A stretch of 64,000 nt of DNA from Candidatus Cybelea sp. (GTDB taxonomy: Bacteria > Vulcanimicrobiota > Vulcanimicrobiia > Vulcanimicrobiales > Vulcanimicrobiaceae), in the NCBI GenBank assembly GCA_036489315.1, contig DASXFZ010000059.1, positions 40,541-104,540 on the forward strand. Reading direction: 5' to 3'. Position 1 is the stretch's first letter. Each line of letters starts with the position of its first letter. Below, in pieces: positions 8,752 through 17,978 of this stretch. The notes below the pieces were generated by a model. It was not told the DNA's origin. It worked only from the letters and a program-made list of their open reading frames with translations, and did not search any database. Both the position numbers and the translations under genes were made by a program.

Positions 8752-9436
8752 CTTCAAGGGCTTTTGGACCTGGTTCCTAGCCGTCTCGATCGCGCTGCTG
8801 TTCGTCTTTATTCTCGTACTCCAGATCGTCTTTCCACCCCCGACGAAAGTTACGGCCGAACAGCTAAACGAACTTCTGATCATCCAGCTGATACTCGACG
8901 CGCTGCTGGTTGCTATCGTACTGCTCGCACTCCCGCGGCTCTCGAAGCGCAGCCTGCGCGATCTCGGCTTTCGCGTCCCAGACGGCATGACGCTGCTTAT
9001 CGCCTTGGCCGGCGCCGTCGGAATGTTCGTCGCGGCCGACGGGACGGCAATTCTTATAAACTACGTCTTCCACGCCGCGCACCAGCAGGACATCGTGCAG
9101 ATATTCCGGGGGCTTCACGATCGCACGACGATCGGGCTCTTCGCTTTCTTCGCCATCGTCCTGGCGCCGTTCGCGGAAGAGGCGCTGTTCCGAATCTTCT
9201 TCTTCAACCTCGGGCTGCGCTACGGCGGATTCTGGGTAGGCGCCGTCGTGAGCGGGCTGCTCTTCGGAGTCGCGCACGGAGACCCGTTCGAAGTTATCCC
9301 GCTGGCGCTCGGCGGAATGGTACTTTGCGGCGTCTACTACATCACGCGCAACGCGTACGCTTCGATGATCTCGCACGCGCTCTTTAACTCGATCTCGATA
9401 TTCGCGCTGCTCTTCGCGCCGCAGCTCACGCAGTAA
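8693..9436 (+). CDS. CPBP family intramembrane metalloprotease
   Basis: A multi-pass membrane protein of about 247 residues with the three Abi/CPBP signatures: EEALFRIFFF (EExxxR), FGVAHGDPFE and a final SHALFN. These provide the glutamates and histidines of an intramembrane zinc protease of the Rce1 type. The start is taken as the GTG at 8693, which has GGAG 7 bases upstream and lies inside the end of rsmA; a somewhat later start is possible. Substrates are unknown. The 3' end overlaps the converging GT9 gene by 11 bases. Confidence 0.85.
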   Translation: MKDSTSATSPGWPTSWPKDSFKGFWTWFLAVSIALLFVFILVLQIVFPPPTKVTAEQLNELLIIQLILDALLVAIVLLALPRLSKRSLRDLGFRVPDGMTLLIALAGAVGMFVAADGTAILINYVFHAAHQQDIVQIFRGLHDRTTIGLFAFFAIVLAPFAEEALFRIFFFNLGLRYGGFWVGAVVSGLLFGVAHGDPFEVIPLALGGMVLCGVYYITRNAYASMISHALFNSISIFALLFAPQLTQ

Positions 9437-10517
9437 CCGTTAGCGCCGCTTCCACTACGGCCGCAGCCGGAATTCCGGTCGAATCGAGATAGCGCAGCCG
9501 GTGCTGAAGCGACGGCGGCTTGCTCGTCGTTGCAATGCGCCGCTCGAATTTCCGATCGCGCACGAACCGGCCGACCAGATGGACCGCGCTGGGATTCGGC
9601 TCGTCGTACCAATCGGGATGATGCGCCGCCCACAGCCCGACGACCGGAATGCCGCCGCGCGCCATGACGAGGTGCAGCGGCCCGGCGGGTATGCCGACGA
9701 AGAGATCGATCCGGTTTGCGAGGGCTTTGAAAAGACGCGCGAACGGTTCATCGAGGTCGCCGAAGAGCGAGCGAAAGCCGGTCACCGCTTCGCCAAGGTC
9801 CTCGTTCTCCATCGAAACGAAACGCCACCCCGGCGATTGCCGCGCGAGCGCGGCGACGAACTCGCGCGCCTCGCCGCCCTCGCCCCAGTTCTTGCGAGCC
9901 GCCGTCACGCCGGATCGCGAGATGACGCACAGCCGCCTGCCGGGCAAAAAGCGCGCGAGCCGCTCGTCGAGCCGGTTCTGCGCCTCGCGTGAAACCGCAA
10001 AATCGAGCGTACTGGGCAACGGCCGCGAGAGATCGAACGACGCCAGCCGTTCGGGGCGAACGAGCAGTCGCGCGAGGTTGCGCGCTTTGGTGTGAAACGG
10101 AAACGCGGTTCGACCTTCGGTCTCGGGATAGTCGGTCCACAGCAGGCGTTCGGGGCCGAACGCTTCTACCGCCGCACCCAGCCGCGGCGGCAAGCTCAAG
10201 TGCAGCGGCTTGCCATTGCACTCGCGCAGCACGAGCCCCAGGTCAGCGGCACCCAGTTCCGATCCGCTTTCCGGCGTCGCGACGCCGCTGTAGAGCGGCA
10301 GAACGATTGGATTGTTCTCCATCACGCTGACGTAATCGTCGCCGAAGCGCGTCATCGCGTAGGCGTTCGACGGCTCGAGCAATGGCGCCACATAGCCGAA
10401 ATGAATCCAGTCGCCCAGCCCGTGCGGCCAGTAGATCAGCACGCGGGCGTCGCGCACCGCGGCGAAGCGGCCGCGATCTTCGCGCGTCGCCGGTATCGGT
10501 CCGTACGAGAGCGTCAC
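9426..10517 (-). CDS. Glycosyltransferase family 9-like (heptosyltransferase type)
   Basis: A 363-residue GT-B protein related to ADP-heptose:LPS heptosyltransferases. Visible features are the N-terminal VLIYWPHGLGDWIHFGYV, a middle CVISRSGVTAARKNWGEGG, and the C-terminal FVGIPAGPLHLVMARGGIPVVGLW, which matches the conserved D/P-S-G-x-x-H region of GT9. The start is the GTG at 10517, overlapping the previous stop as GTGA. It is the last gene of a three-gene envelope-glycan operon. The acceptor is unknown, and no LPS core genes are next to it. Confidence 0.8.
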   Translation of the reverse strand: MTLSYGPIPATREDRGRFAAVRDARVLIYWPHGLGDWIHFGYVAPLLEPSNAYAMTRFGDDYVSVMENNPIVLPLYSGVATPESGSELGAADLGLVLRECNGKPLHLSLPPRLGAAVEAFGPERLLWTDYPETEGRTAFPFHTKARNLARLLVRPERLASFDLSRPLPSTLDFAVSREAQNRLDERLARFLPGRRLCVISRSGVTAARKNWGEGGEAREFVAALARQSPGWRFVSMENEDLGEAVTGFRSLFGDLDEPFARLFKALANRIDLFVGIPAGPLHLVMARGGIPVVGLWAAHHPDWYDEPNPSAVHLVGRFVRDRKFERRIATTSKPPSLQHRLRYLDSTGIPAAAVVEAALTVTA

Positions 10518-11749
10518 GGAGCGACGGGCACGCCGCCGCAGAGCGCACGCGGGGCGCGCCCCGCAAGGCTTGCAAAAAAGGCGCGCGCGTTCGTATCGTA
10601 GGCGGGGCAGGAAAGGGCTCCGTCGTCGCGATGCGGGTCGAGACGGATCAAGGGATTGGCGGCGGCAATCGCCCAGGTTCCCTCGTCGCGCCGCAAGAGC
10701 AGCACGGGGCGGCCGCCGTCCCGCAACGCGACGGCACGCGCGTACGCCGGCCAATCGACGATATACGGCCATCGGCCCGGGCGCAGAACCGTGTCGTTGA
10801 AGATCAACAGCATCACGATCAGCGCACACGGCACCATCGCGCGCGCCGTCAACGGCCAGCGTCTCATACCGAAGGCCGCGGCCACCGCAGTCGCCGCGAG
10901 CAGCGGCGCGGTATAGTGCGAACCGACTCGGCTCGGTTCGTAGTTCCAAGGCTGCATGAAGACGATTTCGCCGAGCATCGGCACGCCGAGCAGCAGCCAT
11001 CGTCCAATTCCCAACGGCGCGAACGCAAACGGCGCCAGCAACAGCGCTACCAGGGTAAACTTGCCGCTGACGTCGTGAACCGCGAGGCCGTAGGGCGGGA
11101 GATTTGGGTGCACGCCGGCGATTCTTTCGGTAAGCCAAAATCCAAGGCCGCTCGCCAGCGCAACGGCGCCTGTGGCGAGGCCGATGCGACGATCCCACCA
11201 CAACAGGCTCGCCGCTGCAAGCCACAGCACAAACAGGATCTCGTCTTCTTTCAAACCCGCGAGCAAAAGCGCGGCGAGCGCCGTTGGCCACACCAGGCGC
11301 CGGCGCGCAAACAACGCTCCGCCGCACGCCAATACCGGCACGAAAACGTTCTCCGAGAAGTTATCGTAACTCATCCCCTGCGCCGACGGCGTTAACAGGT
11401 AGGCGATTCCGAGCAGGTTTGCCGCACGCGGGCTCACTCCAAGTTCCCGAGCCAGAAGGACGAGCGGTACCGCGGCCGCCGCGATCGCGACGACCTGCAC
11501 GACGATCAGCGTTTCGGCCCGGGGAATCAACGCGACGAGCGGAACGAGGAAGAGCAGCGCCCACGAACTGTGCACCTGAAGGTGTGGGCGCCACTCCCCG
11601 TAGTTCCAGGAGGAGCCGTGGCGCAGATTTACCAGGGTTTGCAGATAGGTGCCAAGGTCGGCGCCGTATCGCAGCGCGTAGAGTTTGTTTAAATCGAGCG
11701 CGACGTAGACCAGCACGAAGATCGCGACGGCCCAGTAGAGCGGCCGCAT
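10514..11749 (-). CDS. DUF2079 family polytopic membrane protein
   Basis: A 411-residue membrane protein starting at MRPLYWAVAIF, with about ten hydrophobic segments. The early part (ADLGTYLQTLVNLRHG and HSSWALLFLVPL) and LTPSAQGMSYDNFSENVF are characteristic of DUF2079, a clan related to GT-C lipid-linked-sugar glycosyltransferases. It lies between two glycosyltransferases with a 1-base gap upstream and a 4-base overlap downstream. A role in moving or using polyprenyl-linked sugars at the membrane surface is inferred from this context. Confidence 0.82.
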   Translation of the reverse strand: MRPLYWAVAIFVLVYVALDLNKLYALRYGADLGTYLQTLVNLRHGSSWNYGEWRPHLQVHSSWALLFLVPLVALIPRAETLIVVQVVAIAAAAVPLVLLARELGVSPRAANLLGIAYLLTPSAQGMSYDNFSENVFVPVLACGGALFARRRLVWPTALAALLLAGLKEDEILFVLWLAAASLLWWDRRIGLATGAVALASGLGFWLTERIAGVHPNLPPYGLAVHDVSGKFTLVALLLAPFAFAPLGIGRWLLLGVPMLGEIVFMQPWNYEPSRVGSHYTAPLLAATAVAAAFGMRRWPLTARAMVPCALIVMLLIFNDTVLRPGRWPYIVDWPAYARAVALRDGGRPVLLLRRDEGTWAIAAANPLIRLDPHRDDGALSCPAYDTNARAFFASLAGRAPRALCGGVPVAP

Positions 11750-11750
11750 C

Positions 11751-12839
11751 CTACGCGAGCGGCCGTTGTGCGTAGACGCGGTCGACGATCGCGTGCAGAC
11801 GTTCGATGAACTGCGCCGGTGCGAAGGCCCGCGCGTGGTTACGCAGACGCTGGGGTGAGAAGCGTGAAGCGTCGAATGTGCGTAAGACCGCGGCCAGCGA
11901 CTCGGGGGCGGGTTCGTCGAAAAAGCTTCCGGTTTCGTCCTCGACGATCGTCTCGAGGGCACCTCCGCCGCGATAGGCGATCGCCGGGCGTCCGGCGGCC
12001 GCAGCCTCCAGCGGCACCAAGCCAAAGTCTTCCTCTCCGGGGAGAACCGCCGCCCGCGCGTTCCCGATCAGCGCGTTGAGCTGCGCGTCGGAGACGTAGC
12101 CCAGCATCTGCGTCGTCGTGCCGCGCGCGATCTCGCGCAGCGACCGCTCCGCCGGGCCGGTCCCGGCAACGAGCAGCGGGACGTTCGCGAGCGCGGCCGC
12201 TTCGATCGCGAGGTCGATGCGCTTGTAGGGCAGCAATCGAGACGCGACGATGTAATAGTCGCCGGCTCCGGCCCCGACGCTGAAACGATCGACGTCGACG
12301 GGACAGTGCAGCACGTCGGCGTCGCGGCCGTAGTACTTTCGAATTCGCTCGGCGACGTTGCGCGAATTCGCGACGAAGTGCGTCGGGCGGGCGGCGGCCG
12401 CTCGATCCCACGCCGCCAGGCGGTCGACGACCGGGCGCGCCATCGCGGCCGGCATCATGCGCCCGACATACTCGTCGTACGCGAACGCAAATCGGCTGAC
12501 CGTGTTGATGTAGCACACGTGAACGGCCGTGCGCGCAAAGCGCACGCCCTTTGCCCACGCGGTCGTAGAGCTGACGATCGCATCGAAAGGGCGGAGGTCG
12601 AAGCTTTCGAAGGCGCGCGGATAAAACGGCGCGAGCGCGCGAAAGTAACGGTTGGCCAGCGGAATTCGCGCCAAGTACGAGCTCCTGATACGTTGGGCGG
12701 GAAACGCTTCGCCCGAGACGCGCTCGTCGTAGAGCGCGGTATAGATCGGGGCCTCGGGCCACGCCTGCGCGATTCGGGCAAAGACGCGCTCGGCGCCGCC
12801 GCGCTGATTTAGGTAATCATGAACGAGCGCGACTCTAAT
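11751..12839 (-). CDS. Glycosyltransferase family 4, uncertain start codon
   Basis: GT-B glycosyltransferase of about 362 residues. It opens RVALVHDYLNQRGGAERVF, has FVANSRNVAERIRKYYGR, VDVDRFSV and YYIVASRLLPYKRIDLAIEAA, and ends with the donor motif EEDFGLVPLEAAAAGRPAIAY. The family sequence begins right at the stop of the upstream gene, and no ATG, GTG or TTG lies there in frame. The ATT at 12839, overlapping the TAG stop as ATTAG, is the best candidate; the next upstream start would add 77 residues of non-homologous arginine-rich sequence. Confidence 0.85.
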   Translation of the reverse strand: MRVALVHDYLNQRGGAERVFARIAQAWPEAPIYTALYDERVSGEAFPAQRIRSSYLARIPLANRYFRALAPFYPRAFESFDLRPFDAIVSSTTAWAKGVRFARTAVHVCYINTVSRFAFAYDEYVGRMMPAAMARPVVDRLAAWDRAAAARPTHFVANSRNVAERIRKYYGRDADVLHCPVDVDRFSVGAGAGDYYIVASRLLPYKRIDLAIEAAALANVPLLVAGTGPAERSLREIARGTTTQMLGYVSDAQLNALIGNARAAVLPGEEDFGLVPLEAAAAGRPAIAYRGGGALETIVEDETGSFFDEPAPESLAAVLRTFDASRFSPQRLRNHARAFAPAQFIERLHAIVDRVYAQRPLA

Positions 12840-14172
12840 CTTGAAGGTTGGTGCCGCGAGGCAGCACCAAGGCGATCGTCGGGTTTCCAAGATAGGTGCG
12901 CGCAACGCGCTGCACGTCGGCCGGCGTCGTTGCAGCAATCGCGGCCAGCGCGTGATTGATGAAATCCGGCGACGCGTTCTCGCGCGAGAAAACCGCTGCC
13001 AACCAGGTCCGCGACTCCAGGGTCGTCGCATCGCCGGCGAAGTCGCCGGCGGCGACGGCTTTGAAATCATCGATCGAGCCCTGCAGCGGCGTCGCAGCCA
13101 GCACGCTGACCACCGAGAGCGCGGTCGCGAATGCTCGAGTGGGATTGGCGATCAGGCCGCCGTTGACGTACAAGACGAGGCTCGAAGGATACCGGTCGTA
13201 CACGTAGTCGGCCCCGACCGAACGCGACGCGAATGTCGGCGAGACGACGCCGGGAACCTGAGCGATATCGGAGATCGTGCGTCGCAGAAACGCCGCGAGG
13301 ACGAGCATCGGACCGAAGTCACGGCTGTCGACCTTCGGAGCCGAATACTGTGCGATGAGCCAGGGGGAAGCGATGTCGCGATGCGCGACGATTTCGTGCA
13401 TCGCGCCGCTAAGCGGGGAAACGTGCACGGCGACCGGAGCGGTATCCCCAACTGGAAGCGCGCTCGCCAGCGAAGCGAGCGCACCGGCGGGAAGCGAATC
13501 GAGGCGCCCCGCGGCGCTAACGAGTGCCCCGCCGCGGCGGTAATACGCGTGATAGAACCTTGCGACATCCTCGGGAACGAGCTGAGCGAGCGAGGCCGGC
13601 GTTCCGAGCTCGGGCAGCCCGGTGTTGGCCTGCGGCGCCGACGCCGCGTAGAGCATATCGAGCCCAACCTGCAATGCGACCTGTTGACTCTCGGCGATCT
13701 GTTTGCCGAGCGCCGCGCGCGCCGATCGTACCGTTGCGGGTGAAAGGTCGGGAGCGGCAATGGCGGTCTGCAGCAGCTGCAGCACAACGGGCGCGTCTTC
13801 GGCAAGCGCCTCGACGTAGAAACGGACGTCTCCCGGATCGACGTTGAAATGAATCGAACCGCCGTGAGCGGCGATCGCCTCTTCGAGCGCAACCGTATTC
13901 TTATCGCCGGGCGACGGCGCGACCGGCGTGCGCAGGATCGTCTCGGCGACCAGTGCCGCCAGACCGTTCTCTCGCATCGTCTGACGGTCGAGACCGGCGC
14001 GGACGAGCAGCGTTATGCCGGCGAGTGAGGCCGCGGAATCGAGCTGCTGCACGACGGTCGCGCCCGCCACCGTGTCGACGCTGGGAGCGGGAACGGCCGG
14101 TGCTGCAGCCGCTGCCGAGAGCGGCGCTATCGCCAACACAGCGGCGATCGCTGCGCAACGCGCATAATTCAC
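12835..14172 (-). CDS. M16 peptidase-like secreted protein, catalytic motif lost
   Basis: A 445-residue exported protein with a signal peptide (ends ASAAAAA region, about residue 24). The organisation is that of an M16 (pitrilysin/insulinase) half: GLAALVAETILRT occupies the place of the HxxEH zinc helix, VRFYVEALAEDAPVVLQLLQTAI matches the following family segment, and PEDVARFYHAYYRRGGALVSAAG is a typical M16 motif. The zinc ligands are missing, so it should not be a protease by itself. It is paired head to tail (4-base overlap) with a second M16-like gene and lies downstream of ftsH. Confidence 0.75.
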   Translation of the reverse strand: MNYARCAAIAAVLAIAPLSAAAAAPAVPAPSVDTVAGATVVQQLDSAASLAGITLLVRAGLDRQTMRENGLAALVAETILRTPVAPSPGDKNTVALEEAIAAHGGSIHFNVDPGDVRFYVEALAEDAPVVLQLLQTAIAAPDLSPATVRSARAALGKQIAESQQVALQVGLDMLYAASAPQANTGLPELGTPASLAQLVPEDVARFYHAYYRRGGALVSAAGRLDSLPAGALASLASALPVGDTAPVAVHVSPLSGAMHEIVAHRDIASPWLIAQYSAPKVDSRDFGPMLVLAAFLRRTISDIAQVPGVVSPTFASRSVGADYVYDRYPSSLVLYVNGGLIANPTRAFATALSVVSVLAATPLQGSIDDFKAVAAGDFAGDATTLESRTWLAAVFSRENASPDFINHALAAIAATTPADVQRVARTYLGNPTIALVLPRGTNLQD

Positions 14173-15479
14173 TGGGACGGCTCCTTCGGAGTGGAGGCGA
14201 GCAACGTCACGACGACCGGCGCCTGCAGGTATCGCTTCACGACGTCGGCCACGTAGGCCGGATCGAGTTGGCGCACCAAGTGGACGTAGGTTCCACCGGC
14301 GATTCCCGGCGCGTACGAAACGTCGCCTTCGACGCTGTACCAGCCGAGATTGTCGGCACGTTCCTGCGGCGTCTGGGTGTCGGCCGCAACGTGATAGAGA
14401 AACGCTTCGCGAGCGGCGTCGAACGTCTGCACGTCGAGCGGCGTTTGCATCGAGGATAAGGCGGCGAGGACGCGGTCGCGAGCGTCCTGCTCGCGATCGC
14501 CGCCGATCGTCACGACCATGACGCCCGGATCGTGCAGGGTAATGAACTGTCCGACGACGAGCGCACTGCTGGCGGAGCGGTCGAGCGCTTTCGTGACCAA
14601 GCCCGTCTCTTCTCGGAAGAGGTAGTCGGCGACGAAGTCGAGCGCGGTTGCGGCTTTTTCATCGCTCATCGGGGGGCCCAGCCAAGCAAGACCGATTCCA
14701 CCGACGAGGCCCGAGGCGGTCGAAGCGGCAGGCGAGGGCGCGATCGCCGAGTCGAACGGCGGGTCCATATTTCCTGAGCCGTTTCCGTCGGTCACGGCCG
14801 TAACGTTCGAGGTATCGACGTTACCCGTCAGCGTCAGTACGGCGTTATTGGAGCGAAATGCGCGTTTTGCGAAGTCGCTGATCTGCGCCGTGGTGATTCC
14901 GGTGATTTGAGGTATGCTCGCCGGAAGCGGCGGATAGTGCTCGGGACCGCGCGCGAACAGCTGTTTGAAGAGCAGGTCGTGCAGGGCCGCGTCCGATTCG
15001 TAGCGCTCCTGTACGCCGAGCACCGCAGCGTTGGCTCGCGCCACCTTCACCGCAGCGTCGTTGACCGAGGGCGAGAAATACGCTGCAGTCATTGCCGCCA
15101 CGACGCGGCGCGTTGCCGATGCCGGCACCGTGACGGCGATTCCGACGATATCGGGATAGACCTGGACGTTCAGCTCGCCGCCGACGCCGTGAACGAGCGT
15201 GTACAACGTTTTTCCACTCGCCAGCGGCGCGACCGCAACGGCAGTCGCCGCGAGGTTGGCGATCCCGGGCGTTGCGTTATCGTAGCCGGCGCCAGGCGCC
15301 CGAAACCAAAGCCCGATCGCGGCCGAACCGACGGTCGGATCCGGATAGACGACGTACGTTCCGCCGCGCGGCAGAGCGCCCGTCTGCTGCGGCGCCGGGC
15401 CGACGGCAGCGGCCGCGAGCGTAGGAAACGCTGCAGCCGCGACGAGCGCAGCTGCGGATAAACAGGCCCGAAGCATCAT
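14169..15479 (-). CDS. Second M16 peptidase-like secreted protein, catalytic motif lost
   Basis: A 436-residue protein with a signal peptide ([18 protein letters not shown]) and M16-type organisation: ATPGIANLAATAVAVAPL stands where HxxEH would be, followed by GVGGELNVQVYPD, and later ITTAQISDFAKRAFRSNNAVLTLTG. The zinc-binding histidines and glutamate are absent. The start overlaps the ftsH stop as ATGA, so the two may be co-translated. Normally one partner of an M16 pair is active; here neither is, suggesting a chaperone-like or structural role, or peptidase activity supplied in trans. Confidence 0.72.
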   Translation of the reverse strand: MMLRACLSAAALVAAAAFPTLAAAAVGPAPQQTGALPRGGTYVVYPDPTVGSAAIGLWFRAPGAGYDNATPGIANLAATAVAVAPLASGKTLYTLVHGVGGELNVQVYPDIVGIAVTVPASATRRVVAAMTAAYFSPSVNDAAVKVARANAAVLGVQERYESDAALHDLLFKQLFARGPEHYPPLPASIPQITGITTAQISDFAKRAFRSNNAVLTLTGNVDTSNVTAVTDGNGSGNMDPPFDSAIAPSPAASTASGLVGGIGLAWLGPPMSDEKAATALDFVADYLFREETGLVTKALDRSASSALVVGQFITLHDPGVMVVTIGGDREQDARDRVLAALSSMQTPLDVQTFDAAREAFLYHVAADTQTPQERADNLGWYSVEGDVSYAPGIAGGTYVHLVRQLDPAYVADVVKRYLQAPVVVTLLASTPKEPSQ

Positions 15480-17401
15480 GCCGGTTCCGGAGAGATCTTT
15501 GGCGGGAAGCGTGTCGGCTTTTCGGCGCGTTTGGTCTCGTCGCTTGCGGGCCGGTCGTTCGATGAATCCGGCGCGGTCGTCGTAATCTCTTGGTTGCGTT
15601 CGCGATCGTACGGCTTGTCGTCGAGAATCGCTCGGACTTCTTCGGTTTCGACGGTCTCGAACTCCATCAGCGAGGCCACCATCCGTTCGACTTTGGCCCA
15701 GTTCTCGTTCAAGATGCGTTTGCCGGTCTGGTAGGACGACTCGATGATCTTGCGCACCTCGTTGTCGATCTGGCTCGCGACCTCTTCGGAATAGTTTCGC
15801 TCTTCGCCGATATCGCGGCCGAGGAAGACCTGGTGCGCACCGCGACCGAACGTGATCGGGCCGAGTTCGCTCATGCCGAACTGCGTGACCATCCGTCGCG
15901 CGAGCTCGCTGGCCTTCTCGAAATCGTTGCTCGCACCGGTCGTGACGTCGCCGAACTTGATCTCTTCGGAGAGGCGGCCGCCCAGCGACATCGTGATCTG
16001 CGCGATCAGCTCTTCCTTCGTCCGGTTGTGCCGGTCGTCTTCGGGAAGCGACCAGGTGATGCCGAGCGCCATTCCGCGCGGGATGATCGTCACTTTGTGT
16101 ACCGGATCGGCTTTGTCGAGCAGGCCTCCGACGATCGCGTGGCCCGATTCGTGATACGCGGTCACTTCTTTTTCTTTATGAGACATTACGAGCGACCGCC
16201 GTTCCGGACCGACCATCACGCGATCGATGGCCTCGTCGCAGTCGATCATCTCGATAACGCTCTTGTTGCGCCGCGCCGCGAGCAATGCCGCTTCGTTGAG
16301 CAGATTCTCAAGATCAGCGCCGGAGAAGCCCGGCGTACGTTTGGCGAGCGTCTCGAGCGAGACTTCCCGGCCGAGCGGCTTATTGCGGGCGTGCACCTCG
16401 AGGATCTTCTCGCGGCCTTTGAAATCGGCTCGACCGACGACGATCTGCCGGTCGAAGCGGCCGGGGCGCAGCAGCGCCGGGTCGAGCACGTCGGCGCGGT
16501 TGGTTGCGGCAATCAAAATGACGCCGGTGTTTTGATCGAAGCCGTCCATCTCGACGAGCAGTTGATTCAGCGTCTGTTCGCGCTCGTCGTGGCCGCCGCC
16601 CAAACCGGCTCCGCGCTGGCGACCCACCGCGTCGATCTCGTCGATGAAGACGATGCACGGGGCAGACTTCTTCGCCTGATCGAAAAGATCGCGGACGCGA
16701 GAGGCTCCCACGCCGACAAACATTTCGACGAAATCGGAGCCGGAAATCGAGAGGAACGGCACGCCGGCTTCGCCGGCGATCGCCCGCGCGAGCAGCGTCT
16801 TGCCGGTGCCCGGCGGCCCAAGAAGCAGCACGCCTTTGGGGATCCGCGCGCCGAGCGACTGGTACTTCTTCGGATACTTGAGAAAGTCGACGATCTCGGC
16901 GAGCTCTTCTTTTGCTTCGTCGACGCCGGCAACATCGGCGAAGGTAACCTTCGGCCGGTTCTCCGAGAGCATCTTCGCGCGGGAGCGCCCAAAGGAAAGG
17001 GCTTGGCTTCCCCCGCCCTGCGCCTGTCGCAAGATAAAGAAGAGCAGCAGCACCATAATCGCCAGCGGACCGAGCGTCATCAGGCCTGAGAGCAAACCCG
17101 CACTCGATTGCTGGTCGAAACTGATCGCGCCGCTTTTTACCTTGCGGTAGACCTCATCGACGAAGGTATGATCCAGGTTGGGAACGGCGACCGAGTACTT
17201 CGTCCCGTTCGAGAGATCGCCGATGGCGTTGAGTCCCGTAGCGTGGAACGACTGTACCTGGCCTGCCTCGAGCTTCTGGTAGAACGCGCCGTAGTCGAGC
17301 CGGGTCTCCCCCTCGCTGGGCGCAACAAAGCGTTCGACGAGGATAAAGACCGCGATGACCGCTAGGATGATGAGGATGATGGATCGGAGATGCTTGTTCA
17401 C
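15476..17401 (-). CDS. ftsH: ATP-dependent zinc metalloprotease FtsH
   Basis: Membrane-anchored AAA+ protease that degrades misfolded membrane proteins and short-lived regulators. The 641-residue protein has two N-terminal membrane segments flanking a small periplasmic domain, the Walker A GPPGTGKT near residue 198, Walker [16 protein letters not shown], the SRH region [10 protein letters not shown], and the zinc site HESGH near residue 416. It begins with GTG at 17401, 7 bases after hpt. The tilS-hpt-ftsH order is conserved in many Gram-positive bacteria. Confidence 0.97.
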   Translation of the reverse strand: MNKHLRSIILIILAVIAVFILVERFVAPSEGETRLDYGAFYQKLEAGQVQSFHATGLNAIGDLSNGTKYSVAVPNLDHTFVDEVYRKVKSGAISFDQQSSAGLLSGLMTLGPLAIMVLLLFFILRQAQGGGSQALSFGRSRAKMLSENRPKVTFADVAGVDEAKEELAEIVDFLKYPKKYQSLGARIPKGVLLLGPPGTGKTLLARAIAGEAGVPFLSISGSDFVEMFVGVGASRVRDLFDQAKKSAPCIVFIDEIDAVGRQRGAGLGGGHDEREQTLNQLLVEMDGFDQNTGVILIAATNRADVLDPALLRPGRFDRQIVVGRADFKGREKILEVHARNKPLGREVSLETLAKRTPGFSGADLENLLNEAALLAARRNKSVIEMIDCDEAIDRVMVGPERRSLVMSHKEKEVTAYHESGHAIVGGLLDKADPVHKVTIIPRGMALGITWSLPEDDRHNRTKEELIAQITMSLGGRLSEEIKFGDVTTGASNDFEKASELARRMVTQFGMSELGPITFGRGAHQVFLGRDIGEERNYSEEVASQIDNEVRKIIESSYQTGKRILNENWAKVERMVASLMEFETVETEEVRAILDDKPYDRERNQEITTTAPDSSNDRPASDETKRAEKPTRFPPKISPEPA

Positions 17402-17408
17402 GTTGTCG

Positions 17409-17978
17409 TCAGACCGTTTGACCCTCTCGAAGCTCGGCTAGGCAGGGAAGATTGCGATAGAGTTCCTGGTAGTCCAAACCGTAACCTATTGCAAAAAGGT
17501 TCGGCACGGGATGGCCCAGGTAGTCGATTAGGACCTCCGCCTCCCTCGGCACCTGCTTTTCGAAGAGCACGCAGGTGCGTAGGGCCGCCGGATGCCGGCT
17601 CTCTAGTAACGCGCGGACGAACCCCAAGGTTTGACCCTGGTCGACAATTCCGTCCACGACCACGACGTTGGCCCCGGCCAGCGGAAGGGTTACATCCATC
17701 GCCAGCCGCGGCTGCCCGCCCCGCGCGCCCCGGAATCCGTAACGCTCGACGCAGACGTAGTCCACGAGCACCGTACTCGGACCGTCCGTTCTGCGGGCCA
17801 GCTCTCTCGCGAGGTCGGTCGTAAGGCACAGCGCCCCTTTTAACACACCGACGAGGACCAGCGGTTGCCCACGGTGATCGGCGGCGATTTCGGCCGCCAG
17901 GCGAGCGACCGCCCCGGCGATCTGATCGGCGCGGTAGATCGGCGAACCCACGGAGTGCTCGAGGCGTGCCACGGTCAT
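17409..17978 (-). CDS. hpt: Hypoxanthine phosphoribosyltransferase
   Basis: Purine salvage enzyme that joins hypoxanthine or guanine to PRPP. The 189-residue protein has the type I phosphoribosyltransferase core: VLVGVLKGALCLTTDLA near residue 45, and the PRPP loop VVVVDGIVDQGQTL near residue 107, with the usual E-D-x-x-D-T-G core replaced by DGIVDQG. The last part (PNLFAIGYGLDYQELYRNLP) matches hpt well. The start overlaps the tilS stop by 4 bases. Confidence 0.9.
   Translation of the reverse strand: MTVARLEHSVGSPIYRADQIAGAVARLAAEIAADHRGQPLVLVGVLKGALCLTTDLARELARRTDGPSTVLVDYVCVERYGFRGARGGQPRLAMDVTLPLAGANVVVVDGIVDQGQTLGFVRALLESRHPAALRTCVLFEKQVPREAEVLIDYLGHPVPNLFAIGYGLDYQELYRNLPCLAELREGQTV

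Noticed and set aside
15590..17089. Long plus-strand ORF of 499 codons
   Set aside because: It lies fully antisense to ftsH, is charged low-complexity sequence and has no family features; long antisense ORFs are expected at this GC content.
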